NCBI GenBank assembly: GCA_951230915.1
Contig: OX579637.1
Coordinates: 1,736,001 to 1,800,000 of the forward strand
Reading direction: 5' to 3'
Length of the DNA: 64,000 nucleotides
From: Antitrichia curtipendula
Taxonomy: Eukaryota; Streptophyta; Bryopsida; Hypnales; Leucodontaceae
How positions within the stretch are numbered: position 1 is the stretch's first letter; each line of letters starts with the position of its first letter. Under the pieces are notes generated by a model that saw nothing but the letters and a program-made list of their open reading frames with translations, was not told the DNA's origin and made no database searches. Of the stretch, positions 12,901 through 24,709 are shown piece after piece. Both the position numbers and the translations under genes were made by a program.

Positions 12901-13491
12901 ATCGGGAGATCTCCAGGTGTAAAGTAGTGACTAAAAACAACCCTGCCAGCTCCCAATAGTGAAGGCTAGGTACTAAGTTAATAGGCCTGATGTTTAGCCA
13001 AAATCAAATGACGAGAGTTGTGCAGTAGGGCCCCTCACGGTATCGCGATGCTGCTCGAACGCAATGAATTTTGGCTCATAACATCTGGAGATCTCCAGAT
13101 GGTGCTTCAATAGCCTCAATTGTGAATGTAGTTTCTTTATCCAGAATCAAATACAGCAAAGACTAGAAAGTCCCATCTGGAGATCTCCAGATATAACACT
13201 ATAACCATAAATCTGTGGCCGAATTCGCTGTAGAAAATTAGCAGATGGATTCTGGAGTGCAGAACCAAAAGCCAATAGGGATATGTACCGATAGGTCTAC
13301 TAAGTTCATATAATGCTGCATAACATCTGAAGATCTCCAGTTGCGAGTTTCAGACTTGGTCTCAATTTGTCAGGGTTGCCTAGAATCATATTTGTTTCCA
13401 AAGTCATATGAAATTTCTTGAAGACAAATAGATCGCATCAATGAGAACGCGTAACGCATGATGCTCGCCAATCATCTGGAGATCTCCAGTT
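12901..13491. repeat. Five 18-bp palindromes in one intron
   Basis: Copies at 12901–12918, 13083–13100, 13175–13192, 13325–13342 and 13474–13491 share GAGATCTC or one-base variants. All fall within intron 1 (12807–13541) of the chimeric gene, at intervals of 92–182 bp. Confidence 0.85.
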
Positions 13492-14887
13492 GCTTCGCTA
13501 TGAGCATATACTGACTGATGACACTCTCTGGATTCCTACAGTGGAGAGTTTGTAAAGGAGGGTCCTGAGGACGCATACCCTGAGAAACTTGCCCCCTTCC
13601 ACGATGGCTGGGTTCACAAATTTAGCTATCACGGAGATCACCACCCTGCGGCAGTCTTCCGGTGCAAGAGTAGAGTTACCAAGTGGGGGATTGAATGGAA
13701 GAAGAATGACGATGGACAAGTGTGGATCGTTCCAAAACTCATGAATGGCGATAAGGTGCACCCTCATTCTGGCCTCGACATTCTTGAGATGCAGGGCCTG
13801 GACGATACTGCTGTGCTACTGGTAATTGAGGAGACAGTTCCCGGATTCAACCGATCAAGAATTTACAGGTTCATCCTTGATTATGGCACTATGGACCTAC
13901 GTCTATGCCACTCTTGCTTGGAACTTGGATTGCTAATGAGCAAGTACGACTTTCCAAAGTGGACCCCGCGAGAAATGCGAGTACAGTGGGGTATAATTCA
14001 GGAGGCTCAAGATGATGCCAACCCTCCCCAAGGAATCATACCAGTCTCAGCTGCAACTCCGTCTCCGAGGAAGCGATCAAGAAAACAATTGTCTCTAGTA
14101 GGAGCGCCGTGCAACAATGATGATGCAAAGGAGATTACGAAGAAGCTCACAATTGACAGATGCTTTGCGATGAACGAGGTTGATATCAAGAAGCTTCTTC
14201 CGAAGGAAGTGAAGCTTATGAAGGCATTGTACAAAAGTACCTTCGATGGCTTTTACAAATGGAATAAGAAGCCGTTCGTTAACGGGGACGGAGAGATGCT
14301 GCGCGTGCATTTTGATTACCTGCATACGACTCCAGCAGGATCTCTAGTTTATAGGGGAATTGAGAAAACTCGAATGCCAAGTATGATCAACAAGGCGCGC
14401 TTGGAGACAAACTACAACTCTGATTGCAGAGTTATTACGGTGATGCCACTTAAATATGGACCCTACGGCGTTGACGGCAAGGTTGCCTATTATGATGCCT
14501 GCCCCTCCATCGATGTTATACGTAAGGACACCCACTACTTTATCATAGGTGGCCAGCATACTGTGGAGGCGTATAAATTCCTAGTGCAGAACAAGGAAAT
14601 TCCGGAGTGCGATGTGCAGGAGGCCTCCACTTTCAACATCATACCAATCTACGCACCGCGGTCCAAGTTTATGGATGTCCTATTTCTCTCCCGAGTGCTG
14701 AATCAGAATGTTGCTGGTCAACAGAAGGAGCAGTGCTTCAGTAAGCAACTTCTCAACGCGAGGATCAAATGGAGAGAGATGGGAAGTCCACAACCATCCA
14801 TCCTCGACCGAGCCCATTCGGAAGCATATCTTGTAAGTCTCGTGATCCATCTTATTTCATGGTAAATGGAAGTGAGAGCTCTTGGAC

Positions 14888-14905
14888 AACTGGAGATCTC
14901 CGGAT
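14888..14905. repeat. 18-bp palindrome in intron 2 of the chimeric gene
   Basis: AACTGGAGATCTCCGGAT lies inside the 139-nt intron 14835–14973. Confidence 0.8.
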
Positions 14906-16668
14906 AAGAGTTCTTATCATATTGGCATTTTTTATCTTTGCCAAGATATTGAATGTGCATGTCTTGTCCGCAGGAGTTTTTCCCAATCATTTCAATTATC
15001 TTTACCAATGTTAAAAGCAATGAGATCGCGGATTCAAAAATTCCGCTTTTGTTCCTAGAAGATGACGATGACGTTAATAAGTAGATACAGATTGAATTGG
15101 ACTACCTGAGTTATAAGCTTCTCGGTACTGAGGCTATAGTTCCTGATCCATCGAAGGGGACTCGGAAGCCCTTGACTATCTTTGATTTCAAGACTCTATA
15201 TGGGCTTCGAGTGGAGGATATCAATTACTTGGCGGGCCTTGTGCAATCTGGGGAAGTATGTGTGAAAAGTTCGAAGGTGAAACAACGAGGCCCTGGACGT
15301 CCACTGTTGTCACTACCGGACGCTGGAAATAGAGAACGCTTAATCCGGGCAATGAAGAACGAGATGATGTGCTACTACCGCAAGTTCTTTCTTCCGAGCA
15401 AGAGACCCGAGTATGTCCCATACACAGAAACTGACTGGGAAGAATTTGCGACAGAGAAGAAAGTAGGGCGATCGGAATAACAACTCTGGGTTGACCAGGC
15501 CATGGTGACGGAGGCAGGAAAGGAATGGCTAGAGAACCGCTCAAAGGCATTGAATAAAACCCACGACCCTACGGACTGTCCACAAGCGATGAAAGACATG
15601 TGGGAAGCCTTCATCAGTGCCAAGGCTCAAGTTGCGGTGGCAGAGGCGATGGAGAAAGGTTTTGCTGAGAAATACTTGTCAAAAACTATGGATGAGCATT
15701 CGTGGAATATTACCGGAATTCTTATGCAGCCAGATGTAATTGCGTGGCGAGGAGAGTCAAAAAGACATACTTACTTCTGGTACATGTTTGAATCCTCCAA
15801 GTCTGGACCTCGCGCTAAGATTCTGGAAAATCGGAAGCTTTGAAGACTGTTTGATGCACTCGAATGCGGTGACGGTGGGGACGGTGTGCAAGTCCGATCT
15901 CCAGCGATCCTCATGACGGATGCTGAGGGATTTTACGAGATACTGAGTCACTTAAACAGAAGAAAGGTGGAGAGTCGAGCCCGTCGAGTATGGGATTGGC
16001 ACGTCGTCCACTACATCGCTGGTCCTGATGATGGCTTCCCTGAGCCTGCGTCAGGAACCGGATTTGATGTGTTTGTAATCTTTTGTTTTGGATACAGTGA
16101 GGACGAGAGTGCACAACGTCGATTCATGTATTCCTTCCCTTCCAAAGACCCCATTGAGCCAGTCTACAACGCGCGGGAAATTCTGGAGGACGTTGACTCT
16201 TCGTTGAGACGTCGAGGTGTGCCGTATTTGAGGGCGAATACAGTGTTACTTACATTTGGAGGTTTAGTGCGGGAAGACACTCTTGTGGTGAATGTGAACG
16301 GCGGACCTAAGATTACCAACCTCGGAGTGGTAAGAATTCTAATTGTACCTCCTTACTTTTTGATTAGTTGGTTCTCTTGGCGCTTACTAATTGCTGATCG
16401 TTTACATGGATCAGTATGGCTGTGCCAAAGTTCTCCAGATATTTCATTCAGAGGAAGCTCATACGACAGGGCAGAATGCTGCGAAACACATTGTGGAGCA
16501 ATTTAGCGTTCATGGTAGACGGCCACAGCGTGTGGCTGATATTGAAGAGGTGTCAGCAGATACAGCAAAGACGCCGTTGAATTCATCTAACAACTTCTCT
16601 GAGAGAAGTGACGATGCAGTGCTCACGCGCAACATTACAGAGGTTAGTTTAATGCATGACACTGTAGC

Positions 16669-16686
16669 ATCTGGAGATCTCCAGAT
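16669..16686. repeat. Perfect 18-bp palindrome in intron 4 of the chimeric gene
   Basis: ATCTGGAGATCTCCAGAT, the exact consensus, lies inside the short intron 16643–16746. Confidence 0.85.
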
Positions 16687-17282
16687 GCTTGGTTATAGTT
16701 GAGGCAGTGAGGCTTCTCTCTAATGTACTCGGATTAGTTATAGCAGATTACATCTCCCATTCCTTCGGGGCCACCAAAGAAGTTGAAGAATCCGACGAAC
16801 AAAAAGAGGAAGACCATTGAGCCGCTAATGCCTTCAGATTCTCAGGAGGCGTCGAGGAAGCAGAAGAAGAATTGTTCCCGGGCGCGGAAGGAACCACCAA
16901 CACGGAGAAATAGGAAGAAAGGATCCCCAGCTGCCAAAGAACAAGGAGACCGCAGCGCGTCGTGCCAGAATTGATTTGACTGGTGCATTCAATGAGGCTG
17001 AGGATGATGCGGCGGTTGCTCATGTAACAATTGGGCGGTTTGATGATTCTGAAATGGCAGATTCTGAGGGCGTTTTGAATGTCCAAGACAGTTCTGAGGC
17101 TGCGGCTTCTCTTCTCCTTTCTTGAGCACAGGGTGCACAAGATAATAGTACTCGTGCATCTTCTGTGCCTGCCCTTGATGATCCGATTAAAGGGCCTTTG
17201 CTACCGGAGGACCGCGCTGAGCAATCCACTGACTCCCCTCACCTGCGGGATGATAGTGTACTTCCAGACCCAGCTTGTCCTG

Positions 17283-17300
17283 CATCTGGAGATCTCTCGG
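17283..17300. repeat. Palindrome copy within an exon
   Basis: GCATCTGGAGATCTCTCGG lies in the predicted exon 5, where it would encode ASGDLS. The right half is decayed. It is the only copy of the family I place in coding sequence of this gene. Confidence 0.6.
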
Positions 17301-17937
17301 TGGATCGTCCACCAATTGCTCTTGAAACTATGTCTGATAGTATTCGCAATGATACCTTGGGTGACCTTTCCCCTTTGAGTCCCGCTTGTGAATCTCCTCG
17401 CGAAGTGCCGGTGTCTGGGAAGGTTAGTACTAGTGATACGGTTTAGGAACTTGTATCCTTCTGACACTTTAATAAATTGGAAATTACTTCTTCTATTTTG
17501 TTGTATAGTGTATGGCTACCAATTCGAGCTTTCTGCTCTGCCTTTCTTACAATTTTGTGCATTGCAATGGTCGTCTGCCAGGATGTGGTGTCTGATAAAG
17601 TCGATAACACTGGCGAAGGAGTTCTTTCGATGGTCACGGAGAAGGAAAACGAAGATTGTGTGTCGGAGGTGGAGCTAGCCGATGTGGTGGATGGGAAGGC
17701 CATAGATGTGGTGTTGGGGGACCGGGCTCTTGTGGCGGACCACATAGGGGCAACATGTGCAAAGGATTCGGAGGCTGTTCTGGAGGAGAAAGGGGCTGAG
17801 GTGGAGCTGGGCAAAGTGGCCGATGTGGCCGTCTCGAAAGGTGCTTGTGGATCCTGTTAGTATAACCCGCATAATGTCTAGTTGTCTGCTCCATTAGTAT
17901 TATGCTTATAACTTGGTGCTCTGTCTGTCGTTCACAG

Positions 17938-18596
17938 ATTTACACCAAGTTGCGACGATGATGGCAAGCATATCACATCAGGTACCTAGTCGGCGATATG
18001 CTCTGGTTCTAGACTTGAACGGACTTCTTGTTCATCGGAGATATCACAGAACTAATTCCACAGTAAATCTGAGACCGGGTCTCACAGCTTTCCTTGATTG
18101 GCTTTTTCCTAAAGCTCAAATTATATTCTGGAGCAGTGTTTCAGACCGGAACATGTGGCCGTTGTTACAAAAGATTATGTCGCAGACCACTTTTAGAGCC
18201 CAGCAGGTGACGTATTTTTCGTAGAAGGCTTGCACTGAGTCATCGTTTAGATTCCCAGATAAACCGGATAAGCCCGTTTTTTTGAAGGATTTGTCATATT
18301 TGGTTGAAATGGGGGAAGTTGATTCTAACAAGAATGTCCTTTTGGTTGATGACAGTCCAGTTAAGAACCTCTTGAACGATTCTCACAATGCTATTCACCC
18401 GGTGACCTGGGTCGGTGACAAAAATGACGACTTCCTGGATGCATGTCTGCGTCCTTGGCTCGACTGTCTCTTGAGGTCCAATGAAGCTATACCGGTTTAT
18501 GTGAAGTCGAACCCACTACCCCATAGTCAGCTGCCGGAGACAAAGCTAGGCTATTTGGGATTTCAGATTTTGAAGGGATGTCCTCAGGATGAGTAA
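17938..18596 (+). other. FCP1/SCP (NLI-interacting factor)-like phosphatase domain, last exon of the chimeric gene
   Basis: The domain starts with YALVLDLNGLLVHRR, corresponding to the DxDx(T/V) nucleophile motif with the second Asp replaced by Asn. LRPGLTAFLDWLF and IIFWSSVS (motif II region) follow. Then come KPVFLKDL, VLLVDDSPVK (the conserved DD of motif III) and HPVTWVGDKNDDFL. This is the standard order of FCP1-homology domains, which dephosphorylate phosphoserine on proteins such as the RNA polymerase II tail. An in-frame TAG (18222–18224) sits just before KACTESSF. The flanking residues fit the family without an intron, so the TAG most likely replaced CAG. The Asn variant occurs in some plant members, so activity cannot be judged. 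The reading frame ends in TAA at 18594–18596. Confidence 0.75.
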
Positions 18597-20409
18597 TTTT
18601 TGTAGTAGAGCTTCTATCTGGAGATCTCCAGATGCTTAATTCTGAGGGTCTCTTTTTGAACATTCTACTTCTGCTGCTGTATGTAGGACCCAAATACAAT
18701 GCCTATAACACTCAAACACAATATAATTGTTGTAATCGCAGCTTTTGAGAAATTAACTCTATTATGTTTTTGGATGATAGCAATATTATTATCAAAATAT
18801 TGTACAATTCTTTTCCATTTGGTTGTTGAAGTTGAGTATGCTGATGTTTACGGTATAATTGGTGCCTCTGGAAATGTCTTTTTCAGGACTTCTGTAATAG
18901 TCATTACCGTTCATTGATGGTTATATTTGATAACACCGAATGTTTTATTTGAAATACTACCACCACTGCCAACCTTTCTTATACTTGAAATGCTACAATA
19001 AAACTAGAATTGGACTTCTCTTCTAGTCGGCATTGAAGGTGACGACTAGAATCATAGCGACGGAGATTTCTTAGGTCTTGCAGTAAGTCCGTGCTATGTT
19101 CACAATGCATAGATTCCTTTGGCTAAATTTATTTTGAGAGTATACATCAGGAGATCTCTGGATGATTGGTGGTCTTGTTTTTTTTTGGATTTGATGGTGG
19201 TTTATAATTGATTATGTGGTGAGGTGGGTATATGCAAAAGGTGGTGGTCGTTGTCCTCACAATTCCTCTGTGCACTGAGGGCGTTGTTCCGAATGTTGGA
19301 CAAGAATTGAAAATTCAGAGCTTTCGGAATCTGATAAGATTGATGCTGACAAGGACTTCCGTTGGTATCTATTCCATGATGACCAATTCAAAATTGATGG
19401 AGCTCCTTCAAAGCATATTCCATAACAATATTATGTCCAAACTATTTCTTATTAAAGGATTTGACTTCCCAGACAAGTTGGACCCGCATCCTCTAAGGCA
19501 CGAATTCTTCACAAATGTCTTTAGTAAGAATGCAATGCGCAAACTCCTTCGGAATCAAATTCTTGTGTTCCTTGACATGGATCCTCTACACATGGAGAGG
19601 AACTTTGTAATACAGCCTTTGGTTTATGTTAGTGATACACGGATTACAAATTTAAAGTAGACTACCTTAGCAAATGCAAGCAATATTTTTCTGTTCCAAA
19701 GACTCTTGCCTATTTCTTGACATCTATGATTGAATAAATGGTGTTAAATCCACCTAAATTTACTATATTTACAACGAAAGTCACAATTGTGTATGTATTT
19801 CTGTAATGCTGAAGGGATGACAACAGAATATCTCCGGATCGCTAATTCCCACTTGAATTCAATGTTGGAATTGTCATTGTGTATTTATAGTTCTGTATTT
19901 TATAATATTGAGGGGATGGCATCAAATGATTTGTGGATCTCAAGTTCCCAAGTTTAGTGTCCAAATTGTCATTGTGTATGTACTGCTGTAATGTTTAGGG
20001 GAGGCATCAGAAGATCTCCGGATCTCAAATAAAAAAGTTCAATGTTCGAGTTCCTTTGTTTGATAAAGGAACTAAATGTCTTTGCCTGCCCAATCATTTA
20101 CACATGCAAGGAAATGAATGCTCATTGCTCATACCACGAATTTAGTGTATTGTTCGAGAATCATCTAGAAATTTCCAGTAGATTTTGCTAACTACATACA
20201 AAAGAACATAGCTCTCATGTTTTCATTGCTAAAGTATGATTTTGCTTGCAACTTTTTGTATATAGACATGCTCTATGAATTATTTGCTTTCCTGCTTCCA
20301 ATGTCATTGTGGACTCACTACACATAATGTAGGTAGTATTCATCTGGAGATTTCTCCTAGCAAAGTCCAAATTTGCCTCCAAAGTCCAGAAATTGATAAA
20401 TGCGGCATA
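18562..20409 (+). repeat. Left arm of a 1.85-kb inverted duplication
   Basis: The arm starts within the last dozen codons of the chimeric gene and runs through its 3' flank. It matches the reverse complement of 25,955–27,803 almost base for base. Checked landmarks are the palindrome at 18616, the CAATGCCTATAACACTC segment, the gene remnant near 19.2–19.8 kb and CCTCCAAAGTCCAGAAATTG at the inner end. It contains further decayed palindromes (19146–19163, about 19825, about 20005, about 20342). Confidence 0.9.
19200..19795 (+). pseudogene. Decayed Cys-rich gene remnant, copy 1
   Basis: The longest open frame here (142 codons, 19232–19660) looks like a shadow. A different frame reads as natural protein: GRCPHNSSVH, then GRCSECWTRIENSELSES, then KDFRWYLFHDDQFKIDG. 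Further on are YTDYKFKVDYLSKCKQYF and TLAYFLTSMIE, up to about 19,795. That frame is broken by about ten stops (TGA, TAA, TAG), most of which follow residues where Gln or Arg fits. The Cys-His and Cys-x2-Cys pairs suggest a zinc-binding segment. I do not recognise the family. It lies 0.6 kb downstream of the chimeric gene on the same strand and could be a further exon or a separate element gene. Confidence 0.35.
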
Positions 20410-21780
20410 AGGGCTACTTTGTTGCAATTTGACTTACAAATGGTGACACTCAACTAATATGGATTGTAAGGGAATTGTCTAATCCAAATTGTAATCCAAA
20501 AAAATTGAGCTGCGAGCGAATTCAGTACTTTCGTCCAACTTAAAAAATTTAGAATGTTAAAAACAACTACACTAGATGGGACAACATAAGAAGTTTGCAT
20601 TGGAAGGCCAATGAAATTTAACCTCCACTTTCAAAGGAGATAAATGGTTTGATGACTACAGGGAAGTTTTAGATCACAAAAGATGTCATTTGGTGCATGA
20701 TAAAGATACCAACTACTCAAATTGAAGTCATCAATTAGAATTTGGCTTTATATACTTGATATGTAGAAATTTTATATGCATATTTTTAATCTTTATGTTT
20801 TTCATATAGTCATGTTTTGTATACTGGATGGATATTTTATATTACTATAGATGATTTAGGTTTGAATGTTTTGATTTTATTTTATAGTTTGCTATTGCAG
20901 AAATATTTTGAATCGTATGTTTAATGTTTTACAAAATAAGTGCATTTTCACATCATATCAACGTATTTTTTAATTATATTCACGTATTTTATTTTCTCAA
21001 TTTTTAATGTTATTTTACTTGTTTATTATCTATGCAAGTTTCATTTGAAATTGTAATGTGCTTGAGAAAAAATGAGTTAACATATTAAGTACTTGGCACA
21101 TTTTTAAGCACATGGCACATTCCGGATAGGGGGCTAGTTGGTTGTTACAACTTTCTTGCTTGCTAAGCTCACTTAGCAACATCAAATCATGTTTTTTTTC
21201 TAAGAAGGCCTTATTTGTTATATTTGGACAAAGTATAGTCTCAATTTTATTGTTGACTCAAAGATAAACCGTTATAACTGTTCAATTTTGAGACTATTCG
21301 ATAATGTGAGACTTTAATATATTAATATATATAAAAACCTTTGATTGCCCAAAGGTTGTAGTCTTGTCTTATCATTGACTTGACGATAAATCACCACAAC
21401 TATTTTAGGGTTGAAGTCTCAAATTGTGTAGATTGTCTCATTTTAACAAATAAGACCTTTAAGGTGCTTGTATGAATTCAACAGGAAATATAAATCAGCA
21501 ATACAAAAAATTTAAGTTAAATAGGTTCAAAGCCCAAAAATCTAATCAAGCAAGGTGCAAAAAAAAATGTTTTCTTCACTTTGAATGCAAATATCTTGCA
21601 ATCTATTTGGTCAAAGTTTCTGAAATTTCTTGCATACATTTTCATACTAGTCTAGTATAAGATCCTACAATTAGATATGCAAAAAAACACAATTTTTATA
21701 GTTTTTTGCTCTTTGCAATAGAAGTGGCAGTTTTGAGTGTGTTTTGATGGAGAAAAGGCCTCGGGGTTTTAGGGGTTAAA
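20410..21780. other. AT-rich spacer ending in a short-TIR repeat relic
   Basis: No gene is recognised. The part from about 21,520 to 21,780 matches the right end of the short-TIR repeat family seen at 53.2–53.4 and 55.9–56.1 kb (phrases 'gcaaatatcttgcaatct' and 'gaagtggcagttttgagtg'), ending at GTTTTAGGGGTTAAA. Confidence 0.6.
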
Positions 21781-22729
21781 GTTTCCGGAATCTGACCATC
21801 TAGAAGGTGATCCGTCCAAACTCACAAACTATCTTCCAGAAGTTCTCTCTTTCCAAAATCTCACTCAGATCCGGCTTGATCCGGCCTCTAGGTACTAACT
21901 ATTTGACTTAACGATTCTTGGTACCTCTGTTTTACCCTCAAAGGGTCCGCACTTGTTCTTTACGAGGGGTAGGGAACTTCACCACTCAAGATACTCACAT
22001 AATCTCTCTTCTATTACACCAAAACACAACCCAAGAAATGACCGGTTAAGTAAAGGGGGTGGCTCCTTCATAATTTCCGGATTGTACACCTGGAAAGTTG
22101 GTTACACAGGGACGCGTTAGGTCTTCCTTACTACAACGGCGGATCTCTGACTTTCCGGAACTAAGGGCTAATTTCCTAGCTTTCAACTACTCTTGAGGTT
22201 GGTAGACCTTCCGATGGATGGAAATATTCCTCTAGCGGTTGCTGACCACCGTACAGGACCGCTCTTCAAATTCCGGACTAGCACCCAAGCCACTTCCAAG
22301 CCTACACCGGATCACCGTTCCGGCAAATTAAAGGCACCACGCACAGCTCTTCACTCACAAGTCTAAAACTCTTCCACAAAATACACTTAGCCTAATCCGG
22401 CTACTCAAAGATCCGGACTCCCCCCTTGCACACTTGCACTTATACACCAACATACACATGAACATAGACGAAATACGCAAGAAATTGATCAAAACCGATC
22501 TCTTGGATGCTTTGATTAAATAACAAGGAAAAGAATCCCAAGCCAGCAAGCTAGCTCACCCTTAAAAACCAACAAAAAGCGGCCAAACGGCCAATACAAA
22601 ATCCGGCCAACAGTCCAACTAATCATTCTGGACAAACCGAAAAGCCATAACATCCTAAAAGTCTGGAACCTTGGGCCCCACCTCCGGATTATCCGATCCG
22701 GAAACTATTAATCGGAAAAAACCCTAACT

Positions 22730-24709
22730 AACAAAACAACAATCCTAAATAGTCATATATTTTTCCGTGGTTTCTTCACCGAAGTTCCGGCCCTCGCTGC
22801 TACCATAGTCGTTTTTTGGACAAGCTTTTTGGGTGGAGTCTTCTTTGTTGCAGACTGGGTCCAAACCGTAGGCGGATCCAACTTTGTTTCCATCTCGGAT
22901 TGGGAGTGTGATTCCGCCGATTCCTCATCAATCTCTTCAATTTTTACCGAGACCTAGATCTTATTGGTCTTTGTCGTGCCGTTTTGTGCTCTGTGAAGTT
23001 GATGAAGTTGCTCTGAGTCGCCAGATCTGTACGAGGAGGTGTTGGTTGCCGCATGTGACTGAATCTTTCCGAATCGGTTTGAGCTGGATTGTGCATACTT
23101 CCATCGCAAAAGGTTTGGCTGGAGTCTAGCCAGGATGAAGAGGGAGAAAGAGGTTTACCACAGGTTGCCTTCCGGAAGGCTCAACCGGAACTGATGTCCG
23201 TACCGGAGTGGTTTTTGGCGTCCCACTAGGATCCGGTCCAAGAACTGGAATCGTCCTCACTTCCGTACTACTCTTCACAATTGATGACGGTCCGACTTGT
23301 GGTGTTGGTTGCGACTGTGCTTGAATATCTTGAAACTCTCCGCCCGGTAGGTCTGCAAACATCGCTTGGTCTAGTAGGAGGGGGTCAAGACTCCCTATCA
23401 TTTGGCGCATCTTTTTGAGTGCTCTTTCGATCAAGGCCTTGAAGTCAACCAAGATGTTGACCACCTTCGTTTCGGCAATGTGGCCTTGTCTTACCATATA
23501 GGAATTCCACAAGGTGGCTCTTGTAATTACGTCGGCAGGTAGGTCCACCAGCTCCCTCAACTTTTGGATAAGGTTCATAGCTTCTGTTGCCTTCTTATTT
23601 GCGGTATTCATCTCCCCTTTTGTCCATCCGGCTTGATCCCGAAAGTGATTCTACTATGCTTCTAGAGTCCAGACCTGTGCCTGTAACTGTCGCACGTCTT
23701 CCGGATCAGGCCTCCGGTTGATGGCGTTGAGTATGTGCGCTTCTTCCTTCACGCCCAACCTGCCGCATACGTCCCCAATCAGGGCCGTCATTCGCTCGTT
23801 CGACCTTTTGGTGGCCTTCAACTAGTTGATGGTGGCCTCGACAGGATCTGTTTTTGGAATTAGAGTCCGGGGTAGTCTGGATCCTCCAGCTTTATACTTC
23901 CCTTGTGTACCCGGATTGATAGACTTTTGGTGGTTGGTTCCATCAATTTTTGGCGTAGCATGCTCTGAATCCGGATTGTCCTCCTCCTCCTCTGACTCAG
24001 TGCAATCTGGTTCATCATCCGAAACAAGCCTGTACTTGAGAAGGTTCTCCCTTTTCTGGTATAGGATTTGTTCCGGCTCATTAAGCGTTTCCTGTCAATG
24101 ATAAAGGTAGAAGAGATAGGGACAAATTGGGCTAGACTTTCTACCCAAAATATTTGCCGCTAACTTATTTACTATGGAGTGGACAATTCCATTCCAACTG
24201 ACGGGTCTTGGAGCCAGATTTATCCTATCTCTTAAAGCCCCAAAGATTGTATTTGCCACAGTTACCGTAACCCGGGTGGGCTTTTCCTGATACATGATGG
24301 GGATCAGAAACTTCAGCAGCTGCTGATCTCGCGGATTCGTGCAATCACTTGTGGTGTATCCCTCCTTCGGATCTGCCAAGTTCCGGAACTTATCTGCCAA
24401 GTACTTTTCCGTGCGGTCAGCCCATCCGGCTCCTCTATCTACGGCAAAGTATACACCCGCCCAGAGCTCCGGAGACCAACCTCTCGGACGACCCCTCACC
24501 ATCAAATGATACTGATTGAGAACTCCGTTAATGAATTCCTCAATCATTCCCGCACTTCGGATGTTCTACGGACTCTGCAGAAATACGAGACAACCCATGG
24601 CTGTCAAATCCTCCTCTAATTCTTAGAAGCGTTCTAAATGGTAAGGGATAATCGGACTAACACTCCACGCCGTTACCGCCGATTTCCGGGCTTGTTTCGA
24701 TCTCGGCAT
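22730..24709 (-). pseudogene. Gag-like plant transposon gene with many in-frame stops
   Basis: One minus-strand frame runs from an ATG at 24709 to about 22,730 (about 660 codons) without a frameshift. It is interrupted by TAA 24623–24625, TAG 24566–24568, TGA 24095–24097, TAG 23822–23824, TAG TAG 23651–23656 and TAG 23126–23128, plus several more below 23,000. Each is one C-to-T step from a Gln or Arg codon. The N-terminal third includes RGRPRGWSPELWAGVYFAVD and VTVANTIFGALRDRINLAPR, ending with a PICPYLFYLYH stretch. This fits the pattern of putative plant transposon proteins (Transposase_32/gag-like N-terminal regions). An acidic EEEED linker, a coiled-coil-like middle and a Pro/Thr-rich tail follow. 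No protease, reverse transcriptase or LTR is seen nearby. The exact 3' end is uncertain. Confidence 0.4.

Larger units (their letters stand above)
12727..18596 (+). pseudogene. Seven-exon chimeric gene: ParB/sulfiredoxin-like domain plus FCP1-like phosphatase domain
   Basis: Exons read as 12727–12806, 13542–14834, 14974–16329, 16415–16642, 16747–17422, 17582–17855 and 17938–18596. All introns are GT–AG and the phases agree at every junction, giving about 1,520 codons. Exon 2 encodes YFIIGGQHTVEAYKFL followed by a NIIPIYAP strand. This matches the GxHR-type motif region of the ParB/sulfiredoxin fold (weak, by eye). Exons 5–6 are acidic, Ser/Pro-rich linker. Exon 7 encodes an FCP1/SCP-like HAD domain. 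Breaks are TAG 15082–15084, TAA 15478–15480, TGA 15841–15843, TGA 17123–17125 and TAG 18222–18224, plus a one-base frameshift near 16,920. Each stop is one C-to-T step from a Gln or Arg codon. Introns 1, 2 and 4 contain the 18-bp palindrome. The role is unknown; the context suggests a transposon-borne gene. Earlier exons may exist upstream. Confidence 0.6.

Noticed and set aside
18699..18917. 72-codon frame (and inverted copy at 27,447–27,665)
   Set aside because: Lies in the 3' flank of the chimeric gene, hydrophobic composition from T-rich DNA, no family or splice support; present twice only because the whole arm is duplicated.
19232..19660. 142-codon open frame (and identical copy at 26,704–27,132)
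   Set aside because: A neighbouring frame is more protein-like and carries the C-to-T stop pattern, so this frame looks like a shadow left longest by decay.
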